A stretch of 64,000 nucleotides of DNA from Anoplopoma fimbria (GCF_027596085.1 NC_072471.1:5575091-5639090), one strand, 5' to 3'. Shown: positions 38,401 through 49,876, counted from the first letter of the stretch. The notes: generated by a model not told the origin, from the letters alone. Made by a program: numbers and translations.

Positions 38401-39039
38401 AACACCTGTTAATGCTCATTTGAATAGTTTTTAACTGGACATTATTTGACTATTAATGCTATAAAAGTGGGTAGTTTTACACTGCTTTTAATACACATGA
38501 ACTGTCAAGTTTAGGTCCGTTAAATTTGGATTCATACTACCGTAGGTGGCAGCGATGGGTGTTTCAAACCATTTATACATTCATTTAGTTAGCTAACTTG
38601 AGTTATTTCAACTGTTTATCCATTAAGCCCTCTTTTCAGTACTTACTAGCTAATTACTCTGACTGTTTATCCATACGTTTCAGATAATTTAAATGTTTAT
38701 TCATCATGTTTAGCTAACTGTTTTTACTTCTCCACTAGCTGAGGTGGATTCATATTTAATGGCAGACTTGTACCCAAGGTCTACATCTGTTGATTCAGAC
38801 TAGGGTACAAATAACCCCTGGGATGGGAAGAACTGCCCACTCATCACTTAGAGTAAGTCCTTGTATGGGTTGGTATCAAAGCTGCTGCAGAGGACACTGA
38901 AATACCACACCTCATGAAGCAAGGGCCCAAACATGTCCTTTCTCTTTGCGTCGGCTGCGTTTAAGTCAGAGACATGGATTAAGGGAGATGGCGGAAACAA
39001 TTGTGCTCATTATTCCCCCTGGAGTGCACACACTTAAGA

Positions 39040-39093
<54 letters not shown>

Positions 39094-39751
39094 CACACAC
39101 ATCTCTCCTTGCCTCGGGGTCTCTTTTAGACCGTGACAGGGGGTTGAGTCAGGGGACAATACCCTGCTAACAGCACATCTAACAGGGGAAGGGAACCAGC
39201 AAGTTGGGCTAAAATGTTGAGAGGGGGACACTTATTTCAGTTGCACATGGTCCAGAAACTTCTGCAAAGTTATTAATCCAATAGCTTAACATATTTTGGT
39301 TTGGGTTGTTGATTGTTATGCATGGCTGATTGATGGCTATCATTTGTTGATTAATCTTACCATGAATGTATTTCAAATATATATTCATGTTACCATGATG
39401 TCAAACTGAGCGCAGATTTGGGGATATTTTGTCAGAATTCACAGATTTGTTTTTGTGAAATTGCCCGAAGAAATCATAGAAATCTACTGTACAGTCCAGT
39501 GAACTGTATGTAATGATGCCCCTGTTTGAGCCATGGAACAAACTGGCAATTAACTGTCAAAGCCCTAATTGGCACATTCCCTGGCAGATGCCCCGGTTCT
39601 GTGGCTGTTGCCAGCTTAGTGTAGTTTGGCTGTCGGTCTGGGTTCGAACCTGCAATCACAGCACTGGTAGTTGGGAGGGCAGAGAATAAATGTGTGTGTG
39701 AGCTTGTGCTTCGTCTGTCCCACCTAACTATTAGTTTCCTTAATGTCTGAG

Positions 39752-39846
<95 letters not shown>

Positions 39847-41013
39847 AAGTGCAGGGACTGATCACACTAACACACACACTGTGGTTTCACCTCATATTCT
39901 ACTTTTTGTTTTCATTCATTGGCCCTCACCTCCCCCATCCCTCATGAATGAACATGCCCAACTCTCGCCTGCAAATTAGGGTCACATATTCATCGCATTT
40001 ATCAACCAGGACATTAGACTGCAAATCTGTGGCATCAGTAATAGGGATCCAATCTTCATTATAAGTGAGATCCATTGCCCCTGGATACAAAAACCACGGC
40101 AACAGCACCTCAACCTTTTTTTTTTTTTTGCTTATTCCAGGCACAAACACCCTCATCCACATGCACATCCACACATACAGGCACGGCGCCGTGTAAAAAC
40201 AGCCCATACATAATGTACAATAGTAAAGTCTCTAAATGGTAACGAAAAGGGGAAACAACTTGGGTGGGAGACACGTGAAAAAAACCCTCCTCCAGTGTTT
40301 ACGTACGCTTTAAACATCTCTGTCATAGATTAGACGAAAAGTGGAAAAATAACACAACAGGGCATATCGTCTTGAGCCATAAACTGTAAAAAAAAAAAAC
40401 ACTGTGTCCTCATCTGCCTCTTCACAACGGCAACATATCCTGTCACTACCGAAACTGCAAAAAGTGACGACCCACGTTCTGAGTGGGTGCGAAATCAATT
40501 TCCATTAGTCCAGACTGGATTGAATCTGGTTTTACTTCCCTTTCTAGAACACATCTGCTTGTCTGAGAGTCATGTGTCTGGTGGCAAAGACGTCTGTGGC
40601 TCTTTGATGGGAAAACAAACGTCTTGTTCTGTTAACATACCTTCACGAGGATTGGGTAGGTCTCGTTGTTGATGGTGTGCGAGTGGTAAAACTCGCCATC
40701 GTACCACAGGACCTTTCCCATCGGCGAGTTCTCCTTGGTCACCGCAAACATCCTCTGTGGATCGCAGCACTCCGTCAGCAACTTCCTGTGCAGAGAGGAT
40801 GTTGGAAATATTAAATCTGGTCTGTGGTGATCTCTGGATGGTTTAACTTGTATTCAACGACACATCTGGTAAAAGACAGGCATATTTGTAGCAGATTGTA
40901 TAAGCCAGGCCTGGGAGAGAAGACAGAATTATTATTTTTTTACGATTGAGCGGTGAAGCAACCTGTTAGTTTGTAATAAAATGTGACTTGATGAGATGTG
41001 GGTCCACTGCAGC

Positions 41014-41089
<76 letters not shown>

Positions 41090-41887
41090 GGTCCTCACAG
41101 CTCTGTGACTTTTAAAACCACATCTCCAATGAGCCTCACATCCTTCCTCTCCGCTGCTCTGCAGGTGTCACCGTCTCTCATTATCCTAATCGGCTTTGCA
41201 CCTGAGAATAATTCTCATATTCTCAACTCAATGAGATTTTAAACAAGGCTGCCACAGTGTGACGAACATGCAACGTTCATCTGGTTTGCTTTAAAAAAAA
41301 TTATATATATATATATCAGCCTCAATGTCCAAATGAAAGTGTGTTGTGGTTCTTGATAGAGAGTGATTATGATATGTGTGTATCTCTTTTGGTTTTACTG
41401 TAATGTTCCTGTAGGGTATCATACAAAGCTTGTGGTATTTATTGCAATACTAATATTAACCACTTTCCAGTGGATATACAGTGTCATCATATTGACATTA
41501 TGCCCATATGTTCAGGGACTTCAAATACAGACAAAGGAGGTCAGGCAACAGACGCTCAGTGTTTAATAATAATGACCAAGAACCCCTATGTTGGCTGCTT
41601 AACATAACTTATCATACATTGCATTATTTCCCTCTAGTGTGCTCCAAAGTGGATGCAAGAAAAAAAAAAAAAAAAAAACATAAAAGGAAAAAAACAAAAA
41701 AGACCAACCTGAATAGATGGATGGCCGTCTGGTTCTTCTGCCATAGCTCCCCCTGCCTCAGGACCTCCTCCACTATGTCTTTATCTCGGGGGAGTCTGTA
41801 GACTGGGAAAACGTAAAACCAGCAGAGCACCAGCACGCAGGCAGCGGCCCACACCGACAGCTTGCCTCGGTAGCATCGCACCAACAT
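34935..41887 (-). CDS. st8sia1: GD3 synthase (alpha-N-acetylneuraminide alpha-2,8-sialyltransferase 1), complete, five coding exons
   Basis: Joined exons 41887-41709, 40785-40641, 37935-37826, 36105-36013 and 35415-34935 total 1008 nt, giving 335 residues plus stop, with every intron GT-AG and in phase. The enzyme adds alpha-2,8 sialic acid to GM3 to make GD3 in the Golgi. Residues 10-27 form the type II membrane anchor. The L-sialylmotif starts around C119 ([10 protein letters not shown]) and runs to about NLPP at 147-150. The S-motif is about 253-279 (LSTGLFLVS...GFWPF). HHYYDN is at 290-295 and the HxxxxE-type VS motif near 303-308. Possible N-glycosylation sites are N52, N100 and N226. 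Exon boundaries and sequence match mammalian ST8SIA1 as I remember it; the human protein is about 20 residues longer at the N-terminus. The start at 41887 has A at -3 and aligns with an internal human Met. An in-frame ATG at 41989 lies inside a minisatellite and is less likely. Identification is very secure. Confidence 0.97.
36013..36105 (-). CDS. st8sia1: st8sia1 coding exon 4
   Basis: Acceptor CATTTAG, donor GTGATC. It encodes [19 protein letters not shown] and [11 protein letters not shown]. The first and last partial codons both complete Arg with the neighbouring exons, as in human ST8SIA1. Confidence 0.96.
37826..37935 (-). CDS. st8sia1: st8sia1 coding exon 3 (L-sialylmotif)
   Basis: Acceptor TCTGACCAG, donor GTGAGA. 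It encodes [11 protein letters not shown] followed by [15 protein letters not shown] and DIDRADFVL, the CMP-sialic acid binding L-motif. Intron 2 (37936-40640) carries two long CA tracts. Confidence 0.97.
39042..39089. repeat. (AC)n microsatellite in st8sia1 intron 2
   Basis: About 24 AC units inside the second intron of st8sia1. Confidence 0.97.
39754..39844. repeat. (AC)n microsatellite in st8sia1 intron 2
   Basis: About 45 uninterrupted AC units, about 660 bp from the preceding AC tract in the same intron. Confidence 0.97.
40641..40785 (-). CDS. st8sia1: st8sia1 coding exon 2
   Basis: The acceptor CTCTCTGCACAG precedes it and the donor GTATGT follows. The first base completes an Arg codon with exon 1. 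The exon encodes [13 protein letters not shown], then [14 protein letters not shown], the stem-to-catalytic domain segment typical of GD3 synthase. Confidence 0.96.
41014..41089. repeat. (CTAT)n microsatellite in st8sia1 intron 1
   Basis: About 19 uninterrupted CTAT units. Confidence 0.97.
41709..41887 (-). CDS. st8sia1: st8sia1 coding exon 1
   Basis: Encodes residues 1-59 plus two bases of codon 60: a short cytosolic tail (MLVRCYRGK), the membrane anchor, the FPVYRLP stem motif shared with human ST8SIA1, and the NQT glycosylation sequon. The donor GTTGGT follows CTATTCAG. Intron 1 (40786-41708) contains a (CTAT)n microsatellite and a poly-A run. Confidence 0.96.
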
Positions 41888-41933
41888 CTTCCCACCCCCG
41901 ACCCTCTTGTCTCTTGCACAGATCAGAACATCC

Positions 41934-42097
41934 GGTGCATGCAAAAAATGAAACCGGTGCATGCAAAAAAATCTAACTGGTGCATGCAAAAAAATCTAAC
42001 TGGTGCATGCAAAAAAAAATGCAAACTGGTGCATGCAAAATAAATCAAACTGGTGCATGCAAAACAAATCAAACTGGTGCATGCAAAAAATGAAACT
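41934..42097. repeat. seven-copy minisatellite next to the st8sia1 start
   Basis: Seven units of 22-26 bp, each beginning GGTGCATGCAAAA and ending AACT or AACC. The array begins 47 bp upstream of the st8sia1 ATG, probably in the 5' UTR or core promoter. Each unit holds the palindrome TGCATGCA and an octamer-like ATGCAAAA. Two minus-strand frames stay open through it, and one is in frame with st8sia1. Confidence 0.9.
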
Positions 42098-42133
42098 GGT
42101 GGAGCAAACTGCAGACTGTGTTTTTCTAAAGGT

Positions 42134-42136
<3 letters not shown>

Positions 42137-42165
<29 letters not shown>
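42137..42165. repeat. (TC)n microsatellite
   Basis: An uninterrupted TC tract followed by CCACCCCCACTCCTGCAG on the plus strand, which also resembles a splice acceptor. It lies between st8sia1 and the 62-codon candidate ORF. Confidence 0.9.
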
Positions 42166-42167
<2 letters not shown>

Positions 42168-42179
42168 CCCCCACTCCTG

Positions 42180-42670
42180 CAGACGGGGGTCGAGTATGGA
42201 TGAAGCTTGCACGGTAGGCTGCTACCCTGCGGTCTGGGTCAGGCTGCAGAACTGTGGGGAAGCGGTTCTGTGCTGGCTGGGCTCTGATGGGGAGAAGCAG
42301 GAGCGCCTGACCCTGCAGCAGCTCATACTGGGTTGCGGGGCCGTGGTGCAGTGTGTCGGGCTCCGCAGGAATCCGCGGCTCTGATCTCGGTGCATCACCA
42401 CCAGCATTACAGCCACCCCCAAACCCCAAAACCCCACCCCAACCCCACTATCCAGGTCCACGTTGGTCCCTCTTTCTCCTGTCCTGGTCCTGCTGCAGGG
42501 GTCTGCGGTGCGAGTGAACTGGGCCAGTCCAGATTTGGTCTCTCTGCCTCCCCCCTCCCCACACACACACCTTCCTCTTTTGCTCCTGTCAACACCCCCT
42601 CCTCCGCAGAGACAAAGTGCTTCTTGTGCGCTCCGAGGCGCGTCAAGTTCACCGAAGATGGCACAGGGGG
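42180..42670 (-). promoter_or_regulatory. st8sia1: GC-rich probable promoter region of st8sia1
   Basis: A roughly 500-bp GC-rich segment with scattered CpG, 300-780 bp upstream of the st8sia1 start codon and much richer in GC than its flanks. No TATA box is obvious. Promoter function is inferred from position and composition. Confidence 0.4.
42196..42384 (+). CDS. candidate small ORF, 62 codons, head-to-head with st8sia1
   Basis: I do not recognise this protein. It starts MDEACTVGCYPAVWVRLQNC, has the middle segment EKQERLTLQQLILGC, and ends GLRRNPRL before TGA. Codons are strongly biased to CTG, CAG, GTG and GTC, as in expressed vertebrate genes, unlike the AT-rich surroundings. A (TC)n tract plus CTCCTGCAG ends 14 bp before the ATG and could be a splice acceptor. 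The main counter-argument is that it sits in the GC-rich segment expected to be the st8sia1 promoter, where long chance ORFs occur in several frames. Confidence 0.25.
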   Translation: MDEACTVGCYPAVWVRLQNCGEAVLCWLGSDGEKQERLTLQQLILGCGAVVQCVGLRRNPRL

Positions 42671-42749
42671 CGCAACCGAAGCTGACCTTCAAAATAAAAG
42701 CACACAAACATAGAACATTTAAAACAGAAACGCAGTAATCCTCCTCAGG

Positions 42750-42990
42750 TACAGTACCAGTCAAAAGTTTGGACACACCTTCTCATTCAATGGTTTTTCT
42801 TTATTTTATGTGGTAAACTTTATTTTTTTTTTACTTTTCTACATTGTAGATTGATATTGAAGACATCCAAACTATGAAGGAACACATATGGAATTATGTG
42901 GTAAACAAACAAATGCTCAACAAACCAGAATATGTTTTATATTTTACATTCTTCAAAGTAGTTGAATGAGAAGGTTTGACTGGTACTGTA
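42750..42990. mobile_element. Tc1/mariner-like MITE, full length
   Basis: Begins TACAGTACCAGTCAAAAGTT and ends AGAAGGTTTGACTGGTACTGTA-like sequence, giving terminal inverted repeats and TA at both ends. It is 241 bp long with no coding capacity. TA targets and these ends fit Tc1/mariner-type nonautonomous elements. The right inverted repeat has lost about 10 bp. Confidence 0.75.
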
Positions 42991-42999
42991 TGTTGAATA

Positions 43000-43067
43000 C
43001 ACTTATTGTAAGTGGCTTTGGATAAAAGCGTCTGCTAAATGACTGTAATATAATGTAATGTAATGGA
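43000..43067 (-). repeat. inverted copy of the TTTAGCAGACGC module
   Basis: GTCATTTAGCAGACGCTTTT on the minus strand, with a TAATG-rich tail. It is the same module as at 17858 in the opposite orientation, squeezed between two MITE copies. Confidence 0.65.
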
Positions 43068-43320
43068 AGACATGCAAAACTAGAGCAAGAGCCAGTTTCA
43101 CAACAATTAGGGCCACCTTCTGAATTGCAAAACCATGAAAAATGTCCTAATATTAAGGGTTTCTTTTATGTCTTTGTAATTTCTACATACAAAAGAAGTA
43201 AATTGTGTCAAATTGCACTATACAAATTGAATTTAAACTACAGAACCAAATAGTTTCTGAATAAAACTACAAAGACGGCCATTTGTGGTGACGTTCGGGT
43301 CGCGGACATATGACGTAGTC

Positions 43321-43490
43321 TTTTTTCTACATTGTAGATTAATATTGAAGACATCCAGACTATGAAGGAACACATATGGAATTATGTGGTAAACAAACAA
43401 ATGCTCAACAAACCAGAATATGTTTTATATTTTAGATTCTTCAAAGTAGTTGAATGAGAAGGTGTGAACAAACTTTTGACTGGTACTGTA
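43321..43490. mobile_element. Tc1/mariner-like MITE, left end missing
   Basis: Nearly identical to the right two thirds of the MITE at 42750, from CTACATTGTAGATT to ACTTTTGACTGGTACTGTA. The right inverted repeat is intact here, whereas the first copy has a small deletion in it. Confidence 0.75.
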
Positions 43491-43650
43491 GGTTAGCTAA
43501 CGCAAGCCAATGATAACAGTAAAACTCTGTCATCTAAGTTAAAAACATGTCTCCTGTTGACTTAATGTGAGAGAGCTGCAAAAGAGTCCCATATATGCAC
43601 AGGATGCTATATTATGCCAAAAGTTTGAGGCTGGTGCTACATTTAATCAT

Positions 43651-43718
43651 CCATACCAGCTGATAATGTAAATAAGGAGCAGGCCATACCAGCTGATAAT
43701 GTAAATAAGGAGCAGGCC
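43651..43718. repeat. 33-bp tandem duplication
   Basis: Two exact units beginning CCATACCAGCTGATAATGTA. Identity suggests a recent event. Confidence 0.92.
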
Positions 43719-44244
43719 AAGTATTGTAGTCATAGACTGTAAGACCTAGAAAGGTCCATGTTTTTTTAGGAGGTACATGTGCCATCTTGAAGAGTTACTG
43801 AAGACACTGAAGCTCTAATTCTACAGATTTTACAAATACTTGTTCAACAACAATTGATTTAAATGGATCTTTATAGAGGATACATTAACGCAATTGCTTG
43901 CATATGAATATAGCCTCTTTTGTGAAAAAACTGGCCTAGTAGGTCATGTTTTTATTCAACCGGACGCTAATTAAGTCCTTTCATTTCTTTAAATATTATT
44001 TCTCAGATATAACATTTTGGAAACATCAGTGCCATAATTAAAATGGGCTTTTTTAGGGTTAGACTCTCAGACAATTCCCCTTGCGATTTGTTTATTCCCT
44101 GAAGATACATTCAATTAACTTTAACTATACCACTTGTTCACATGGGTATTATTTTGAAAGTCCTGCTTCCTTCTCCTGTTTGCATTCCCGGTAGCTTGAC
44201 ACTGTTCAAATGAAAGCCTCCTGCTGAGATTTATGATGTGAAGC

Positions 44245-44265
44245 TCTGCCGCCCCCTGCTGGACT
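44245..44265 (-). promoter_or_regulatory. CTCF-like motif, minus orientation
   Basis: On the minus strand, CCAGCAGGGGGCGGC matches the CTCF core without mismatch. It faces the plus-oriented site at 19201, with st8sia1 between them. Confidence 0.45.
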
Positions 44266-45154
44266 GCGTCTGCACTGAATGAGAAAGGCTTTAGGATGAT
44301 TGATGGAGACGCTGCTGCAGCTGTCAGTCACAGTACCACACCCTAACTCCAAACTGTCACCATATGATCCTCTATTTTATCCATATATATCCAACTAATT
44401 TCTTTTTTTACAAAATGATGCAGTGCACTCACATTATGCCCTACAATATTTCATCATTTTCTATTTTATACACATTAGTAGCTGCAGCGATGTGTGCCCT
44501 CGTGTGGACAAAGTCTGTACTCAGACTGAATTGCAGTTTTTTTATATTCCATAAATTTTTTTAAAAATCCTGGGTGGTTGGAGGCATTTAAAGTAACTTT
44601 TATCCTGGCTGCAAGCTCTGTTTTCTCGTGGGTGTGTCTTTGTATGTGAGAAGTTGGTATATTCAGTGTTAAAAATAAGATAAATAAACAATTCGAATAT
44701 GCCATATGAATAAACAGCAAAATATAGAAAATATCACTTATTGTCTAGTTGAATGATTTAGATTTCAGGGTAAATTTAAGTTTAGGTTAGGGACACAATT
44801 AGACACAAATGTAGATAATCTACAAGGGTATTTGTGTGCATTTATTTCTGTGTACAATAGACTTCTAAAATCCAGTTGCATTGTTTTTAAATAGACTTGT
44901 CCTCAACCATTAGCCCTCTTGTGGAATGGATATGTTCTAATGTAGATGCTTCAGGGTTCAAGGTTGCTTCTAATGTCTCAAAGGATAAAAGAGTCATGGA
45001 TTAAAGGATTTGCTGAATTTTTACTTGTCTGCACTTTAAAAAATACAATTCTCATAAAAGACATAATGTGTACACAAAAGCATTAACTTCACATTCAAAA
45101 GCAGTCACTTATAAACCCAAATCGGGTAGAAATGCTACTTCAAAATAAACAGAC

Positions 45155-45260
45155 AACGATCAAACTTTATTTGTATAGCACCTTTTTATACAGGTTAGAG
45201 CAGTTCAAAGTGCTTCACAGGCGACTGTCAATCAAACAAAAACAGGATAGAAAAAGCACA
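45155..45260 (+). repeat. second copy of the TTTATATAGCACCTTT repeat
   Basis: CTTTATTTGTATAGCACCTT and CAAAGTGCTTCACAGGCGAC, followed by an A-rich stretch, related to 18251-18560. Confidence 0.6.
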
Positions 45261-48200
45261 GACACGGTAACAACAGAAAAGAAGAAAAACAATTCATCAA
45301 TTTAACAATTTCAGATCAATGTACGTGAGACAATACAATAATAAAAAAATGAATCGAATAATATTAAAAGCTATAATAACAGTAATAGAAGCAAAACAGT
45401 TTGACATAAAAACTAGATTAAAAAAACTTATACAACTTAAATACAATTATTACATTTATTTATAAAACAAGTAAATACATAAATAAATACACACATAAAT
45501 AAATACACACATAAATACATTTTCTTTTTAATAAAAATGTGCACTTGAAAAAACTCTGCACAAAAACATGTAGAAAAATAATTTAAACAACACAATAATG
45601 ATAAAAAAGTATTCATCTTTATCAAACATATGGTGCCTACAATCAAGCAAACAATAACACAGCCATCCTGTATTTGTCTCACTGCCCTTCTACCCTTTCC
45701 ATCTGGAAATACAAGCTTGTAAAAGTGCGAGTAGCTTATAAATGTTGGCTTCTCAGGGCAGACGCTGCCCCGTGTTGGGAAAGGGCAGCCTCAAGGTTAG
45801 AGCAGCGGGCAGAGGGATGCCATGTCAGACCACTGAAGTCATGCGTCAGCTGCTCGCTGCACCCCGGGGTCCAGACAACGGTGGCACTACAGAGGCCTGT
45901 ACAAGATCCAGAAAGTGATAAGACACAGACAGGGGTGCAGAGAGACGGTAAGATGGAAAAAAATAGATACATATCAGTAAAAATCAGGGATTGAAGAGGT
46001 ATTCACATCCCTTACTCTAACGAAAGTAGTGATACTGCATTTTAAAAATACTCCCATTACGAGTCCTGCATTGAAAATGTCAAGTATTTACAGTATCAAC
46101 AGTAGAACTCTTGGCCCCTATGAATGATATTCCATATTATTGATTATGCATTTCAACTAGCATTTAACTGTTGTAGCTGGTCGAGTTAAAACATGCGTCA
46201 TATAAAATAAACGGATTGTTTCTGAATGTAACTAGCAACTATAGAGGTGTCAGATAAATGGAGTGAAGTAAAAAGTACAATATTTACCGCTGAATAGTTG
46301 TGGAGTAGAAGTATAAAGTAACATAAAACGGGAATCCCTTAGCAAAGTACCTCAAAATGACACTTTTGTACTGTAAGTGAGCAAATGTAATTTTCCACCA
46401 CTGAGTATATGAAAAGTCAGTGTTTCTGAAACATTTAAGGTTTAGTGTGAAGTACTCAGTGTCTCTCTCTGTGGGTCATGTTATGTAGGATACACAGAGA
46501 TGTCGAGTAATACCACAGACCTCTAAGTTAACACCTCGTCATCTCATGATTGAGCTTGACAGTGGGTTCAGACGGATTAACATAGACAACTGACAACTGA
46601 ACATATATAACACTTTCAAAGAGCAGGTGAGGAGGTGAAATCCTTGAAGATCACACATACACAGCTGTAGCAGATGTTCACTTTTCCTTCTTTCCATCCC
46701 AAAGGTTCAAAATGAGTTCAATAGTTGAGATTAACGACCACATAAGGAGAACTATGGGGCGACACACTGAGCTTTCACCTATACCTATTTATGAAAGCGA
46801 CGATGGTAAAAAAGAGCATTACAAGCCCCCCCTGCTACCAAGGCCTCCCTGTGTTTTACTCTTTGTGTGTATGTGTCTGTGTGGAGACAGAGGGGAGTCG
46901 GGTTGCAGCAGAAATAGAACTCCCACCTGCTGAGGATCACGGGAAAAAAAAAAAAATGATGACAGAACATTTGCTGTCCCCCCCCCCCCCGTCTTTCTCC
47001 TTTTTTTGGCCCTCATTGCTCACTGAGGCATTGTCTCTTCAGCTCCAGTTCCTCCTCTGGTATTAGTGTCAGGAACCAACGCCGCACAGTGTTTTACACT
47101 GTAGCACTTATTAAACAGGAAGGATGATTGCAAATGTCAAATCTGCAAGTGTAAAATTAATTTGGATGCTCATAGGCTTGTAGTGTAACAATTTATTATT
47201 ACTTTTTATATAATACACCTATTATGAGATTTATTTCTTAGGGGTGTGCCTGCCTTTCTTAGGCATTATCTGCAGGTCATTTTTATTCAGAAATTAAAAA
47301 AAGAGAGCTTTGTGGTTTTTGTACATTTTTTCAATTTCATGATTTTATTTTCAATATACAAACTTATTATATGTGTATATGTGTATTGACAAAATTTAAA
47401 AATATATTTTGGCATATGAAAAATGAATAAAAGGGAGTAATACCTTATATGCATATTTATATAATCTATATTAAATATGTCTCTCTCTCTGTCTCTCTCT
47501 TTTCAAACGTATGAACATACACAAAACCTATTTGTTTTAGATATTGTTGATATCTATAATTATGTACATATTTTTAACATGTCATTTTAGGAAAAAGGTG
47601 ACAATTGCAGATGTATCAGACACAAGGAATCACTTACCGTAACTTAAACTTGAACATGCTGTTCCTGCAGACACATCTTTGCATTCATTTTCACCCTGGT
47701 TTCTAATCTCTGAGAAGCCCTCACAGCTCACAAAGAGAAAAAGGCTCAGCGTAGACTCTGGACTCTTCTGAAGATGTCCTTGTTGCTAATGCCCTGTTTA
47801 CCAAAAACGCCTTAGCACTTGCATCAGCTTTACTGCAGTGTAAGCCAGTGGAAAGAATAGAAACTTGATGCTACGGGGTAAAGTGATGCGTAAGAAGTGT
47901 CAAAGTTCAGGCCAAGATTAGCTCTGAAATCTTGATGAAGTCAGGCCAAGAATTTGTTGACAGCAGATGTAAACACAAAAACACACAGGACAAAGAGTCG
48001 ACTGTCAGTCAACTGCAATGACTTGCTTTAGCATGTTAGCATGCTGATATTTGCTAATTAGCTAAAGCTGATGTGATTTTAATAGTTTTGCAGCTTTCAA
48101 CCTTTTTACATTATTCATTTGGTGCTGTATCCGTAGCAAGTGCATTTTCATGCCGCATGATTTTGAAAGACCTGAGTTTGAAATATTCTCTCATGATGAA

Positions 48201-49154
48201 TGTGTTCACCCTGTACACAGGAAGATTTTCTGTATTTTAAATTCTGTTTTGTTTTATCTTGGGATTTAGCTGTAAAAACAGGTATATTCACAGTGAACAT
48301 ATGGTGATTCCTAAGGAAATAAAAACCTATAAGTCAGGGGTTCTTGTTAATTATCATTCAAACTGCATGTAAGTGACTGTGGAACGGTAGATTAGTCAAA
48401 TAAAAGGATGTCGTTGGAATCAGAGAGATGATCTTTGACACATTTATATGAATCATAAACATTTATTTAAATGTATGTCTGTTTATTTGTCACTGCCTGG
48501 ACATTTGCAGAACATCAGCCACTGAAGCACAATACGACTCATAAACAGATAGAATGAAGAACTGTGACCGTTCACCATCTTCTTAATGAGACCTTTGAGA
48601 CAAAAAATGATATATCTTTACCATAGCAGCTATTCAACCCTGCTATTCCACCTACTACTCATCCGCCCAACATAGAACAACCTGTCGTTATTTTGTGACA
48701 CTATATAATTACACCAACAAGTATTTTCATCATAATAACTGTAATTATAAAAGATCAAATGTCACAGGAAGTAATTCCTGCTATTTAACCTTGACTACAC
48801 TTGCCCCAAAGATAAATCAGAGTGGTAATGACAAGAGCTAACGGTCTCTGCATGGCTGCCTTACAGCTACACATATGTAGGGTCTGCACTTTATTAACCT
48901 TTGAACAGGATGACATGTTTGACTAAATACCCAGGAACAGTCAGAAAAAGAAAACAATTTAGATTGACTACATTGTTTCTTTAAATCTAATTTTGTCCGC
49001 GATAGAGCAGCCTGTGATGGGAGAGTTCCTCACCTATTCTTAGAATATGATTGTGTGATTTCGCTATGCATGAGGTCACACAAACACTTCTTACTTCTAA
49101 GTCATTAATGTAATTACTTATTTGACATGTTTGGTTTAAAGCAGGGTTTATACT

Positions 49155-49655
49155 ATATTTGCTTTCTTGCCAAGCGTTGGGTGATATGATACTATTCTCA
49201 AGTACGAAGCTATAAAAGGGAGCCAGCTAGTTTATCTTAACATTAGCCTGAAAGACTAGAAACAGGGTTAAACAGCTCTGTCCAAATGTAACAAAACTCA
49301 TCTCCAAACCCATCTAAAGCTCACTAATGTTCATGTTTTATCTTGATCGTTTAATCGGTACAAACAACAACAAAGAGCACAAATGACAGCTAGTTGCCTA
49401 TAACAACTGGTCCTGCCCAAGAAATATTCCGACACTTAACCTCCTATAAAATATGAATTCGCATTTTTATATATATATTCATTAGCTGGCTTTTAAAAGG
49501 TGCTTTTAACCTTTAAACAGTGTCAGGTTATCTGTATCCCCTTGCTTCCAGTCTTTATGCTAAGCTAAGCTAAGCTAAGCTAAGCTAAGCTAACCAGCTT
49601 CTGGCTCCCGATTCATCATCCTGTTCATCAACTCTCAGCAGGAAAGGAATACGAT
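49155..49655. mobile_element. decayed nonautonomous element with long terminal inverted repeats
   Basis: The left end (TTGCTTTCTTGCC...GGGAGCCAGCTAGTTT...AAAGACTAGAAACAGG) is a diverged reverse complement of the right end (CTTCCAGTCTTTATGCTAAG...CCAGCTTCTGGCTCCC...). The inverted repeats span roughly 110 bp each, with a (GCTAA)n expansion at 49560-49593. No coding. The middle words (AAAGCTCACTAATGTTCATG) also belong to a common fish repeat. It ends about 220 bp upstream of the troponin I TATA-like box. Confidence 0.65.
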
Positions 49656-49876
49656 TTCAAACATTCCCTTTACTCCCACATGTGAAAGAAACAGCCTGTC
49701 AATACTTATGAATACATTGAGTAAATCTATAAACAATACCGTTAAGGTAGTGCTCATGACTTATTATTACCCTCCCCTAGTGTTGTTGCAGTGTCAGGGG
49801 AGGTGATATTTCATGCTTGGTCTCATGCCAGCACATTCTTTGGACCAGACGTTATATCTGCTGTCCACACGGCTCA

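Larger units (their letters stand above)
43491..49154. other. non-coding stretch between the MITE cluster and troponin I
   Basis: No secure gene. A possible isolated exon at 46705-46805 is discussed in the findings. A CTCF-like site is at 44245-44265, and AT-rich simple sequence occurs at 45440-45535. Confidence 0.5.

Noticed and set aside
41888..41989. Upstream in-frame ATG as the st8sia1 start
   Set aside because: It would add residues encoded by the minisatellite; the ATG at 41887 has a good context and aligns with the conserved protein.
41934..42097. CRISPR-like array (seven regularly spaced repeats)
   Set aside because: Units are contiguous with no unique spacers and lie in a vertebrate promoter region; it is a minisatellite.
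42222..42776. 184-codon minus-strand ORF upstream of st8sia1
   Set aside because: Rich in Gly, Arg, Cys and Ser, with no recognisable domain. It lies in the GC-rich probable promoter, where several frames are open by chance.
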